Source: Oscillospiraceae bacterium (lineage in GTDB: Bacteria > Bacillota > Clostridia > Oscillospirales > CAG-272). From it: a DNA stretch of 64,000 bases. Of this stretch, positions 1-9,003 are shown piece by piece (positions within the stretch are counted from its first letter, which is position 1; each line of letters starts with the position of its first letter). The stretch spans positions 124,001-188,000 of the forward strand of contig SVTY01000001.1 in assembly GCA_015063535.1 (NCBI GenBank). Direction: 5' to 3'. The notes beneath the pieces were generated by a model. The model saw only the letters and a program-made list of their open reading frames with translations, did no database searches and was not told the origin of the DNA. The translations under genes and the position numbers were made by a program.

Positions 1-1291
1 TTTTTTCTCCTGCTTTGCTTCAAATCGGATCACAGCACTTTTGGCATGTGCCCCAAGCCCTTCCTTGTTGGCGAAAAATTCAATGTCCTTGCTGACCTTT
101 TCCAAAGCTTCCTTGGTGTAGTAGGTAAACTGCGTTTTCTTTACGAAATCATCCACCGAAAGCGGACTGGAAAAACGAGCGGTACCACTGGTAGGAAGGG
201 TGTGGTTGGGACCCGCAAAATAATCTCCCAGTGCTTCCGGACAATATTTGCCCATAAAGACAGAACCTGCATGATGAATCTGATCCAAATAGCGGAAGGG
301 ATCGTCGACACACAGCTCCAAGTGTTCGGGAGCAATGTGATTGGCTACCTCCACAGCTTGGTCAATGGAATCGGTCACGATGATCTTACCGTTATTGTCA
401 ATTGAGGCTCTGGCGATCTCCTGACGGGACAGCAACGGAATTTGGTTTTCCAATTCTTCGGCAACCGCCTGTGCCAGTGCTTCGGAGTCGGTAACCAGCA
501 CCGCACTTGCCATTTTATCATGCTCTGCCTGAGACAGCAGATCTGCCGCAATACAAACAGGGTCACAGGTTCCATCGGCAATCACAAGGATCTCGCTGGG
601 GCCTGCGATCATATCAATAGAAACCTTCCCGAACACTTGCTTTTTCGCTTCCGCAACAAATGCGTTGCCCGGTCCTACGATCTTATCCACCGCAGGAATC
701 GTTTCGGTACCGTATGCCAATGCGGCGATGGCTTGCGCTCCGCCAACCTTGAAGATCCGTTTTACACCTGCCATTTTTGCCGCCGCAAGGATAACGGGAT
801 TTACTTTCCCATCCTTAGAGGGGGGCGTTACCATGACGATTTCTTTGCATCCTGCGATCTTGGCGGGGATACAGTTCATTAAAACAGAGGACGGATAGGC
901 GGCGGTACCTCCCGGAACGTACAGTCCGACCTTTTCGATCGGAAGCACCTTTTGACCGATCACCACACCGTTTTTTTCATTAATCAGAAAGCTGTTTCTG
1001 ACCTGTCTGGAATGGAAGGCATAGATATTTTCCGATGCCTCCTTTAAAATTCGGATAAACTCCGGCTCGACCGAGGCAAAGGCTTCTTCAATTTCTGCTT
1101 CGGATACCTCCAAGGAGGTCAGTGAAACCTGATCGAATCGCTGACAATATTCAAACAGCGCTTCATCCTTTCGCTGCTTTACCTGCTCAATGATATCGAA
1201 CACCACCGATTCGATGCTCTTGGTATCATCCATGGCTCTCGAAAAAATTTCCGTTTCTTCAATTTCATTATATTGAAATACTTGAATCATA
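1..1291 (-). CDS. hisD: Histidinol dehydrogenase (3' end runs off the window edge)
   Basis: Reverse-strand reading from the ATG at 1291 gives MIQVFQYNEIEETEIFSRAMDD...YVPGGTAAYPSSVLMN...GPGNAFVAEAKK...AGPSEILV...PEHLELCVDD, typical of HisD; follows hisZ and hisG. Confidence 0.95.
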
Positions 1292-1313
1292 GGTCTTCTC
1301 CTATCTAAGGCTA

Positions 1314-1952
1314 TCAGGCTCGGGCTTTCAGTACCTCGTTGATCTGCTCGCAGATGCCCCGAATCCTTTCGTTTTTAAATTTGTAGCTTACTTTATTGGA
1401 TACCAAACGGGCACTGATGGGGACAATATCACTTTTGGGCTCCAGATCGTTTTCCAAAAGCGTTTTCCCTGTTTCGACGATATCAACAATAACATCGGAC
1501 AGCCCCAAGATCGGTGCCAGCTCAATGGATCCGTTCAGCTTGATGATGTCGATCTCTCGGCTGAGAGACGCATAATAGCTTTTCGCAATATTTGGGAATT
1601 TTGTAGCGACCCGCAGGGTGCGATCCCGACGGTCAACAAAATCTTTTTTGGCGGCAACTGCCATGCGGCATTTTCCGATTCCCAGATCTGCCAGCTCATA
1701 GATATCCGGCTGATACTCCAAAATAATATCTTTTCCGGCAATTCCGATATCGGCGGCTCCCCGTTCGACATAAATGACCACATCGGAGGGCTTGACCCAA
1801 AAGTATCGAACGCCCTTCTCTGCATTTTCAAAAATCAATTTTCTGCTTTCTTCATGAATGGAGGGGCATTCAAAGCCGGCTTGCTCGAATATGCCGTAAG
1901 CCTTTTCGCCCAATCTTCCCTTCGGCAATGCAATGTTAATCATTTGTTTCAA
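1314..1952 (-). CDS. hisG: ATP phosphoribosyltransferase, short form (HisG-S)
   Basis: MINIALPKGRLGEKAYGIFEQAGF...DIGIAGKDIILE...DVIVDIVETGKTL; short form lacking the regulatory domain, paired with hisZ. Confidence 0.95.
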   Translation of the reverse strand: MKQMINIALPKGRLGEKAYGIFEQAGFECPSIHEESRKLIFENAEKGVRYFWVKPSDVVIYVERGAADIGIAGKDIILEYQPDIYELADLGIGKCRMAVAAKKDFVDRRDRTLRVATKFPNIAKSYYASLSREIDIIKLNGSIELAPILGLSDVIVDIVETGKTLLENDLEPKSDIVPISARLVSNKVSYKFKNERIRGICEQINEVLKARA

Positions 1953-3069
1953 GGATCTCTATTCCTCCGTTGGTTAATTTCATAAGCTGTCGGTACCGCA
2001 AAGCGGGATCAAAGGAGGAGAGTGTAATGACTCTCTTTCCTTCTCGATGCAGACTGCTTTGCACCTCGAGAATTTTTTTGGCATCGGTTCCCTGCTCATA
2101 TTGCAGTACGACATCCGCATCATAGACCGTGCTTGCCGCTCCGTCCTCCAGCCGTTCCAAGCGATCCAGATAGACGGCAAAGCCGATGGCTCCCGATTTT
2201 TTCTCAAGACGGTGGAGCAAGCGGTCATACCGTCCGCCGGAAAGCACGCTTTCGGGAATTTCATGGACAAAGCCCTTGAAGCAGATCCCGTCGTAGTAGT
2301 TCACATCATTGACCACCGAAAAATCCAAATACAGGTGATCCGCCAAGGAATATTGCTCCATCACTTGGCAAATGCTTTGCAAGCTTTCATATGCCTGTTG
2401 CATTTTGGTACCGATCAAAATTCCCTTCAATACGGGTAACGCTTGCCGAATCGGCAAATACAGCTCGGTCAGGGTACGCAGATTTTCCTGCATCGTTTCA
2501 CTGATTTTTTTTGCTTGGCAGAGAGCCATGAGAGAATGGGTGTTTTTACTTTCGATCAAATGTATAAAATCGGTTCGATCGGCTCCTGTAATTCCTGCTT
2601 CCTCCAAAAGACCTTCCAGCATGCCCATATGGGAAAGATCCAAAATATAGGCGTTGCTGATGGTTTGGAGACTTCGCATGGCAAGCATGATTACTTCACA
2701 TTCGGCGTACAGATCAATGGCTCCGATACATTCCAGCCCCGTCTGCATGATCTCCCGAAATCCGTCGCTATCGGTGGATGTTCGGTAAACCGTTTCGTTG
2801 TAGCAAAATTTGTGTGTTACCGTGTCATGATCGGGGATGTTTTTGATAATGGAAAGGGTTACATCGGGCTTTAATGCCATCAGCTTTCCGTTGGTATCGG
2901 TAAAGGATAAAATATTTTGACTGACCAAAAAGTTTTTATTACGAGCGTAAAGATCATATTCTTCAAATTTACTGACCTTATATAGCGAATATCCGTATTG
3001 ATTATACAGCTCCCTCAACTGAAAAATCGCTTTTTCGTCGTTCTTTAATACAGCTTCGGAAAAATTCAT
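1936..3069 (-). CDS. hisZ: ATP phosphoribosyltransferase regulatory subunit (HisZ)
   Basis: Class II HisRS-like protein (LMALKPDVTLSIIKNI...SGGRYDRLL) directly upstream of short-form hisG, overlapping it. Confidence 0.92.
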   Translation of the reverse strand: MNFSEAVLKNDEKAIFQLRELYNQYGYSLYKVSKFEEYDLYARNKNFLVSQNILSFTDTNGKLMALKPDVTLSIIKNIPDHDTVTHKFCYNETVYRTSTDSDGFREIMQTGLECIGAIDLYAECEVIMLAMRSLQTISNAYILDLSHMGMLEGLLEEAGITGADRTDFIHLIESKNTHSLMALCQAKKISETMQENLRTLTELYLPIRQALPVLKGILIGTKMQQAYESLQSICQVMEQYSLADHLYLDFSVVNDVNYYDGICFKGFVHEIPESVLSGGRYDRLLHRLEKKSGAIGFAVYLDRLERLEDGAASTVYDADVVLQYEQGTDAKKILEVQSSLHREGKRVITLSSFDPALRYRQLMKLTNGGIEILETND

Positions 3070-3359
3070 ACCGATTCCTCTTTCATTTTTTTCAGCACGG
3101 AGGTATATCCCCCGTCTCCGTAAAGATAGCAGCGATTGACTCTGCTGATCGTTGCTGTGCTGGCCCCTGTTTCCTCTACGATCTTATTATATACGGCTTG
3201 CTCGGACAGCATTTTTGCCACAAGAATGCGCTGGGCAATATCGGCAAGCTCCTTCCTTGTCATAAGGTCATTCAGAAATGCCTTACATTCTTCTTCGGTT
3301 TCCATGGAAACCAAGGCTTTGATCAATAATTGATATCCTTCATTTTCAAACAGATCCAT
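3066..3359 (-). CDS. TrpR/YerC/YecD-family transcriptional regulator
   Basis: 97 aa; FLNDLMTRKELADIAQRILVAKMLSEQAVYNKIVEETGASTATISRVNRCLYYG-type helix-turn-helix; ATGA overlap with hisZ, first gene of the his operon. Confidence 0.88.
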   Translation of the reverse strand: MDLFENEGYQLLIKALVSMETEEECKAFLNDLMTRKELADIAQRILVAKMLSEQAVYNKIVEETGASTATISRVNRCYLYGDGGYTSVLKKMKEESV

Positions 3360-3401
3360 GTTAGCCTCCTTTTTAATTTCAATGCTTTAATATGATACCA
3401 T

Positions 3402-3440
3402 GATAAAGTGATAAAGTCAATAGGTTTTTGAAAAATTTTT
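3402..3440 (-). promoter_or_regulatory. Putative sigma-A promoter of the his operon with tandem CTTTATCA repeats in the spacer
   Basis: Reverse strand reads TTGACT-(17 nt)-TATCAT upstream of the YerC-like gene; spacer contains CTTTATCACTTTATCA. Confidence 0.55.
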
Positions 3441-3445
3441 TTAAA

Positions 3446-4105
3446 TTAAAGCAATTGTTGGTCATTGATCGTCAAACGGAAGGTCAGTCCTAACCTTTCT
3501 GCCGCTTTTCTGCACAGGATCATGCGATCCAAAAAAATTTCAAAATAGTCCATGACCGAGCTGTATTGGGTTTCGATCTGCAACGACAGACAAATTTCTT
3601 TTGTTTCTTGCCGTATATGGAGCTCGGAATGAGTTGCGGAGTAATTGACTCGGTCGTGGATATCAAAGGTGGCAATATCGTGATTTCGCACCCGACTCCG
3701 CCGAACGTCAGATTTATCTGCAAGGATCAATGCGGCGGCAATGGGATTGACCGGCACGCCTGTTCCTTCGTCATGATTTCCGATAGCAGTGACAATGGTA
3801 GCAATGTCGGCGGCATCCATTCCCAATTTATCCAAGATACGGAAAGCAATGATGGCACCGCTTTGGGAATGATCGACTCGGTTGACCAAATTTCCGATAT
3901 CGTGCATATATGCCGCAATCTTGGCAAGCTCAATGTCATGCTCCGAATACTTCAGTGATCGTAAGATATATTCTATGGAATGAGCAACCTTTCCCACATG
4001 GGCAAAGCTATGCTCGGTATAGCCAAGTGCCAGTAAGGATTCATCCGCCCGTTGAATGTATTCTCTGATAGAACGATTATTTTTTAATTCCGCATAAGTC
4101 AGCAT
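3446..4105 (-). CDS. HD-domain phosphohydrolase
   Basis: HD signature AAYMHDIGNLVNRVDHSQSGA...IGNHDEG. Confidence 0.85.
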   Translation of the reverse strand: MLTYAELKNNRSIREYIQRADESLLALGYTEHSFAHVGKVAHSIEYILRSLKYSEHDIELAKIAAYMHDIGNLVNRVDHSQSGAIIAFRILDKLGMDAADIATIVTAIGNHDEGTGVPVNPIAAALILADKSDVRRSRVRNHDIATFDIHDRVNYSATHSELHIRQETKEICLSLQIETQYSSVMDYFEIFLDRMILCRKAAERLGLTFRLTINDQQLL

Positions 4106-4131
4106 AATTTCGGTACCTTCCTCAAAAAAAT

Positions 4132-4163
4132 ATACCGCAAATGACTTTGTCTATCTGCGGTAT
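4132..4163 (-). terminator. Rho-independent terminator
   Basis: ATACCGCA...TGCGGTAT stem; on the reverse strand followed by a T7 run; downstream of the HprK-like/PqqD/S26 operon. Confidence 0.75.
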
Positions 4164-4183
4164 GGATGCGATAAAAGCTATCC

Positions 4184-4669
4184 TTATTTATTTCCCAAAA
4201 GCTTGCGTTTTATAAAGGATAGGCAACGTTTGAGAAATCTGATTCCTCGCCGATATGGCATACATGTCCAAAAAAAGCAATAGATCTTATAACGAAAAGA
4301 AGAAAGAGAAAGCAATTTTTCTTCTTTATATATTTGATGGGTATAGCCAATGATCTGCTCGGGGCGGATCCCCGTTTCCAAGTCCACTTGGTTATCCCCG
4401 CACATGACATAGGTTCCGTCCTTGCATCGCTTCATGACACGATGAAGTACAAATTGCCCATTGGAGCGACGGTAAAAAGCAATATCGTGCTTTTTTGCGG
4501 GCTGCTCAGGACGGTCTGTGCGTTTTCTCAGAACGACCGAATCCTTTCCCTGCACGATCAGCGGCAGCATGCTCGTTCCCTTGGGATACATTCGAAATTC
4601 GCCGCCGCCATTTAAAATCTCTTCGATCACCTCAATGGCATCCGCTAAATAAAATTCTCCGTTATTCAT
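4184..4669 (-). CDS. S24/S26-family (signal peptidase I-like, SipW-type) peptidase
   Basis: FRMYPKGTSMLPLI, HDIAFYRRSNGQFVLHRV, GDNQVDLETG motifs; C-terminal hydrophobic segment. Confidence 0.8.
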   Translation of the reverse strand: MNNGEFYLADAIEVIEEILNGGGEFRMYPKGTSMLPLIVQGKDSVVLRKRTDRPEQPAKKHDIAFYRRSNGQFVLHRVMKRCKDGTYVMCGDNQVDLETGIRPEQIIGYTHQIYKEEKLLSLSSFRYKIYCFFWTCMPYRRGIRFLKRCLSFIKRKLLGNK

Positions 4670-4929
4670 TCAAGAATATTGGCTCCTTGTAACGTTTCCA
4701 CAAAGCGGTCGAAATCCGCTTCCACGGTTGCTCTGTCAACCTCATATTCCGAAAGAATCTTTTCTACCACTGTATCCTTATCGCTTCCGAGGGAGAGCTG
4801 TTCCCAAATGATCTTGCCTGTTTCATTTAATTTAATAATTCCATTGAAGATTTTGCTTGCCTCGCCCAAGGCGACCACAACACATTCTCCCGCAATTTCT
4901 CTGACTACAAAGCCCTGTTTGATCTTCAT
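4666..4929 (-). CDS. PqqD family protein
   Basis: 87 aa; VVREIAGECVVVALGEASKIFNGIIKLNETGKIIWEQLSLG...DFDRFVETL, typical PqqD fold pattern. Confidence 0.85.
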   Translation of the reverse strand: MKIKQGFVVREIAGECVVVALGEASKIFNGIIKLNETGKIIWEQLSLGSDKDTVVEKILSEYEVDRATVEADFDRFVETLQGANILE

Positions 4930-4956
4930 GTTATTTCCCTTTCTTACGGTTATTTT

Positions 4957-5664
4957 TTATTGATTCATGCCCGAATAAGCAACCTCTGCCGCTTCTTCCG
5001 AAATATTACAGCCAAGCACATAGCACGGGATCTGTCGCAGTGTTCTGTCTAGCAATGGAAACAGCGCATCTACCGTTGCAATATCCTCGGGAGATAGGAT
5101 CTGATGAAAAATTTTCATGACCGCTTCATCGGCACCGATTTTTCGGATGGAGTTGGTCGGTGAGCGTTCCAAAAAGCAAAGCGCATGCAACGGAACCGAT
5201 GTATTGGTATTAAAGCCTTCCTTACCGCACCATGGCGTTCCGTAGGCATACAGCTGATCTCCGATAAAACGCATGATCGGCTTGTCCCCATTGACAATAT
5301 GAACCGCCTCACCGAATCTCTTTTGCCAAAGTGCGATATGCGTGGATTTTCCTGTCCCACTTTTTGCCGCAAACGCATACCCTTTTCCCTCATATTCGAT
5401 CACGGCGCAGTGCATCAAATAGGATTGGAACCGAACGGGCAGCTGCTTGCAAATCGCACGGTACACACAAACGCCTTCGGCGTACGCCGCAGAAACCTGT
5501 ATTTCGGCGATCTTTTGCTCTGCTTGAATTTCTTCCTCGGTTACACGAATGAGCATATCACATGCTGACGGCTCCGTGATGATATAATTCTTGCAAAGAT
5601 GATAAACATACTCATAGCGATTATCAATGCCGACCGTTATATCCGCTATCTGAATATAAAACAT
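4957..5664 (-). CDS. HPr kinase-like P-loop protein
   Basis: AFAAKSGTGKSTHIALWQKRFGEAVHIVNGDKPIMR; HprK/PEPCK-like P-loop; next to PqqD. Confidence 0.75.
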   Translation of the reverse strand: MFYIQIADITVGIDNRYEYVYHLCKNYIITEPSACDMLIRVTEEEIQAEQKIAEIQVSAAYAEGVCVYRAICKQLPVRFQSYLMHCAVIEYEGKGYAFAAKSGTGKSTHIALWQKRFGEAVHIVNGDKPIMRFIGDQLYAYGTPWCGKEGFNTNTSVPLHALCFLERSPTNSIRKIGADEAVMKIFHQILSPEDIATVDALFPLLDRTLRQIPCYVLGCNISEEAAEVAYSGMNQ

Positions 5665-5718
5665 ATACGACTCCTATAACTTTGTGATAAAATGAGAGAG
5701 CGGAGGTTTCATAAACAC

Positions 5719-5748
5719 AAATACCATGCCGATTTTGGCATGGTATTT
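5719..5748 (-). terminator. Hairpin, likely terminator
   Basis: AATACCATGCC-(loop)-GGCATGGTATT downstream of the 5763-6422 gene; weak U tract. Confidence 0.5.
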
Positions 5749-5762
5749 GCATAAAAACAAAA

Positions 5763-6422
5763 TCAGAACAATTGAATATTATCGTAAATATAATGACACA
5801 GTTTGCTCTTTAAATAATTTCGGTTTTTTACAATGTAATCCCGTACATATTTCAGGTTCAAAGGTGCCGATGTCTTCATCTGGCGCAAGGTTCTTGCCAT
5901 ATCGGTATCGTAATTCATTTCGAGTGCAGTGCAAAGAAATTCCACGGTTTCCTCCGAAGCGATCTCAAAGCACTTCCAGCCCTGTTCCGAATCCCGCTCT
6001 GCCAGATCGTACAGCAGCTTGTATGCCACAGCCGGCTTGAACTTATCGTCCATTTCTAAGTAGGGATTATCAAAAATACGCTCGGTCCACAACTTTCCTT
6101 CGCTGGGAGCGTAGCCGGAAAGATAGCGGTTCATTCTGCTGTTGATCACTTGAAAGGTCATTTTCTGAACGGGAATATTCCGTTTGGTCTGCGCATTATA
6201 CAGGAAATAATTTGGAGCGCTGTCGGATTCAATGTAAAACATATATACCATTTCTGCGGCAATAATAAAGCAGATCACAGAAATGATAATCACAAGAACC
6301 TTTACAAGAGCTGCCTCATCAAAATGCACTGCCAAAATTCCTACCAAAAGCAACGCAACGGCAACCACAGCGAAAACAATTGCGAGAACACCAAATAAAA
6401 GCTTTAACTTATTCTGACCCAT
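5763..6422 (-). CDS. Hypothetical protein with two N-terminal transmembrane segments
   Basis: 219 aa; LLFGVLAIVFAVVAVALLLVGILAV and VLVIIISVICFIIAAEMVYMFYI hydrophobic helices. Confidence 0.6.
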   Translation of the reverse strand: MGQNKLKLLFGVLAIVFAVVAVALLLVGILAVHFDEAALVKVLVIIISVICFIIAAEMVYMFYIESDSAPNYFLYNAQTKRNIPVQKMTFQVINSRMNRYLSGYAPSEGKLWTERIFDNPYLEMDDKFKPAVAYKLLYDLAERDSEQGWKCFEIASEETVEFLCTALEMNYDTDMARTLRQMKTSAPLNLKYVRDYIVKNRNYLKSKLCHYIYDNIQLF

Positions 6423-6517
6423 TTTTATTCTCCTCTTGAAATCAATGATAATATCTTTATAATATTATATCATAATGAAAAGTAGTTGTCAATTCTTTTC
6501 CGAAATCTTTTCAAAAA

Positions 6518-6552
6518 AACATCCGTACACACCAAAAAATGTACGGATGTTT
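6518..6552 (-). terminator. Rho-independent terminator of xpt
   Basis: AACATCCGTACA...TGTACGGATGTT stem; T run on the reverse strand. Confidence 0.8.
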
Positions 6553-6575
6553 GATAGATTTGAGTATACGTTGGT

Positions 6576-7157
6576 TTACGATTCAAAAGAAACGCCATCT
6601 TCTTTGCTCATAGAAGCGATTTTGGCAAGAGATTCGACACGAACTCCTTTTTTCCGCAGTTGATTTCCGCCGTCTTGATACAGCTTTTCGATGACAATTC
6701 CGACACCTGCTACTTTTGCATGGGCTTGCTCGCACAAATCGATCAAGGCGTTCATCGCATTTCCCTTTGCCAAAAAGTCATCGATAATCAAAACTACATC
6801 GTTTTCGTGCAAATATTCCTTTGCTACCACAATGTCAAAGCTTTTTCCATGAGTATAGGATTCCGCTTTGGACATATACAGGTCGGGACTGATATTTTTG
6901 GTCGAATGCTTTTTGGCAAAGACGACAGGCACGATGGGATCAAAATTGACTGCCGCAAGACAGGCAACGCCAATGCCAGAGGCTTCGATTGTCAGAATTT
7001 TGGTAACACCGCTATCCCGATACAGACGATAGAGCTCTTTTCCCAGCTCATTCATAAAGGAGACATCGATCTGATGGTTTAAAAAACCATCGACCTTCAA
7101 AACATCTCCTTCTAAAATTTTGCATTCGGAAATGATTTTTTGTTCCAGTGCTTTCAT
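6576..7157 (-). CDS. xpt: Xanthine phosphoribosyltransferase
   Basis: 193 aa; KILTIEASGIGVACLAA and VVLIIDDFLAKGNAMNALIDL PRPP-binding motif. Confidence 0.93.
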   Translation of the reverse strand: MKALEQKIISECKILEGDVLKVDGFLNHQIDVSFMNELGKELYRLYRDSGVTKILTIEASGIGVACLAAVNFDPIVPVVFAKKHSTKNISPDLYMSKAESYTHGKSFDIVVAKEYLHENDVVLIIDDFLAKGNAMNALIDLCEQAHAKVAGVGIVIEKLYQDGGNQLRKKGVRVESLAKIASMSKEDGVSFES

Positions 7158-7192
7158 ACTTTCGTGAACCTTTCGAACAGAAAAAGATTACA

Positions 7193-7233
7193 AATCCGGC
7201 AGAAATCCGCAATGCGTTTTTCTGCCGGATTTT
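7193..7233 (-). terminator. Rho-independent terminator of the hydrogenase operon
   Basis: AAATCCGGCAGAAA...TTTCTGCCGGATTT stem-loop just after the hydA stop. Confidence 0.75.
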
Positions 7234-7242
7234 CAAAATGAA

Positions 7243-8991
7243 TTACAGTCCGCGCTTGATATAATGGGTGTGCAAAATTTCGTGCGCCTTATGGCTGTTC
7301 GGCTCACCCAAAAATTCATCATACAGCTTCTTGACTGCGGAATTTTCATGAGACTTCCGAACATCGCAATTGACATCGTCATTATACAGAACAGCAGCTC
7401 TTACCGACTTCAAATCGACCGTTTCTCTGACCAAAGCGGGCTGGATCGGCTGACCGCCGCCATTGACACATCCACCGGGACAAGCCATGATCTCGATAAA
7501 CTGAACATCCAGCTCTCCTGCCTTTACTGCCTCCAAAACCTTCTTGGCATTGGCAGTACCGGAAGCGACGGCAACATTCAGAGTGATATCACCCAGCTTG
7601 TAGGATGCGGTCTTAACACCTTCGATACCGCGAACTTCCTTGAAGTCAAGCTTTTCGAGAGGCTTGTTCTCAATTACCTCTGCTGCGGTACGAAGAGCAG
7701 CCTCCATAACGCCGCCGGTTGCTCCAAAGATAGCACCTGCGCCGCTACCAAATGCAAACGGATCGTCAAATGCTTCATCTGCCAAGGCACGGAAATCAAT
7801 ACCTGCCTTTTGAATCATTCTGCCAACCTCACGGGTGGTGATCGCCACATCCACATCGGGAACACCTGCGGCAGACTGCCCGGGTCTTCCTACCTCAAAT
7901 TTCTTTGCGGTACAAGGAATTGCCGAAACAAAGAAGATATCCTCAGGCTTCCATCCCATCTTCTCGGCATAATAGGTTTTGGCAATGGCACCAAACATCT
8001 GCTGAGGCGACTTACAGGTAGAAAGGTTTTCGGTAAACTCGGGATAGTAGTGCTCACAGTACTTGATCCATCCGGGAGAACAGGAGGTGATCATCGGCAG
8101 TGCTCCGCCATTCTTCACCCGTCCGAGGAACTCGGTTGCTTCTTCCATGATCGTCAGGTCTGCGGTCAGGTTCATGTCATAAACGCCGTCAAATCCCAAA
8201 CGCTTCAGAGCGGCAACCATTTTTCCTTCGCAGTCCGTACCGGGCTCATAACCGAAGCATTCTCCGATTTGAGCACGAACAGAGGGGGCAGTACAAATAA
8301 GAACATGCTTAGTGGGATCCGCAATCGCATCCAACACCTTATCGGTATCGTCTCTCTCATAGAGAGCACCGACAGGACATGCTACGATACACTGGCCACA
8401 GTTGACACAGCTGGTCTCACCCAGCTTCTGCTCAAAGATCGAGCCGATGTGGGTATCAAATCCACGATCATTCGCACCGATCACGCCGATCTCCTGAATA
8501 TTCTTACATGCGGCAACACAACGGCGGCACAAAATGCACTTATTGTTATCGCGAATGATGGGAGTAGAATTGTCGATCTTATACTCATTCTTCACGCCGG
8601 AAAATTTCATCTCATCTACACCGTATTCGTTGCAGAGCTTTTGTAATTCGCAGGTGGTGCTACGTACACAGGACAAACACTTACGGTCGTGATTGGAGAG
8701 CAACAATTCCAAGTTGGTCTTTCTGGATTTGTTGATCTTGGGGGTATTGGTGAGGACTTCCATTCCCTCGGTTACGGGGTACACACACGCAGTAACCAAA
8801 CGGAAGGGTCTGCCGCCCTCAGATACCTCAACAAGACACAGGCGACAAGCACCGATCTCGTTGATATCCTTCAGGTAGCAAAGGGTGGGGATATCTATTT
8901 TAGCCGCTCTGGCAGCCTCAAGAACCGTGGATCCCTTCGGAACAGCGTACGTTACGCCGTTAATTTTAATGTTAATAGTTTCCATCTCCAC
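7243..8991 (-). CDS. hydA: NADH-dependent [FeFe]-hydrogenase catalytic subunit (HydA-like, group A)
   Basis: H-cluster motifs ITSCSPGW, IPCTAKKFE, EIMACPGGCVNGGGQP; N-terminal 2Fe-2S and 4Fe-4S ferredoxin domains. Confidence 0.95.
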   Translation of the reverse strand: MEMETINIKINGVTYAVPKGSTVLEAARAAKIDIPTLCYLKDINEIGACRLCLVEVSEGGRPFRLVTACVYPVTEGMEVLTNTPKINKSRKTNLELLLSNHDRKCLSCVRSTTCELQKLCNEYGVDEMKFSGVKNEYKIDNSTPIIRDNNKCILCRRCVAACKNIQEIGVIGANDRGFDTHIGSIFEQKLGETSCVNCGQCIVACPVGALYERDDTDKVLDAIADPTKHVLICTAPSVRAQIGECFGYEPGTDCEGKMVAALKRLGFDGVYDMNLTADLTIMEEATEFLGRVKNGGALPMITSCSPGWIKYCEHYYPEFTENLSTCKSPQQMFGAIAKTYYAEKMGWKPEDIFFVSAIPCTAKKFEVGRPGQSAAGVPDVDVAITTREVGRMIQKAGIDFRALADEAFDDPFAFGSGAGAIFGATGGVMEAALRTAAEVIENKPLEKLDFKEVRGIEGVKTASYKLGDITLNVAVASGTANAKKVLEAVKAGELDVQFIEIMACPGGCVNGGGQPIQPALVRETVDLKSVRAAVLYNDDVNCDVRKSHENSAVKKLYDEFLGEPNSHKAHEILHTHYIKRGL

Positions 8992-9003
8992 TGTTCTCCT
9001 TTC

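Noticed and set aside
7158-7242. Purine riboswitch upstream of xpt
   Set aside because: Only about 35 nt separate the hydrogenase terminator from the xpt start; no aptamer-like sequence is visible.
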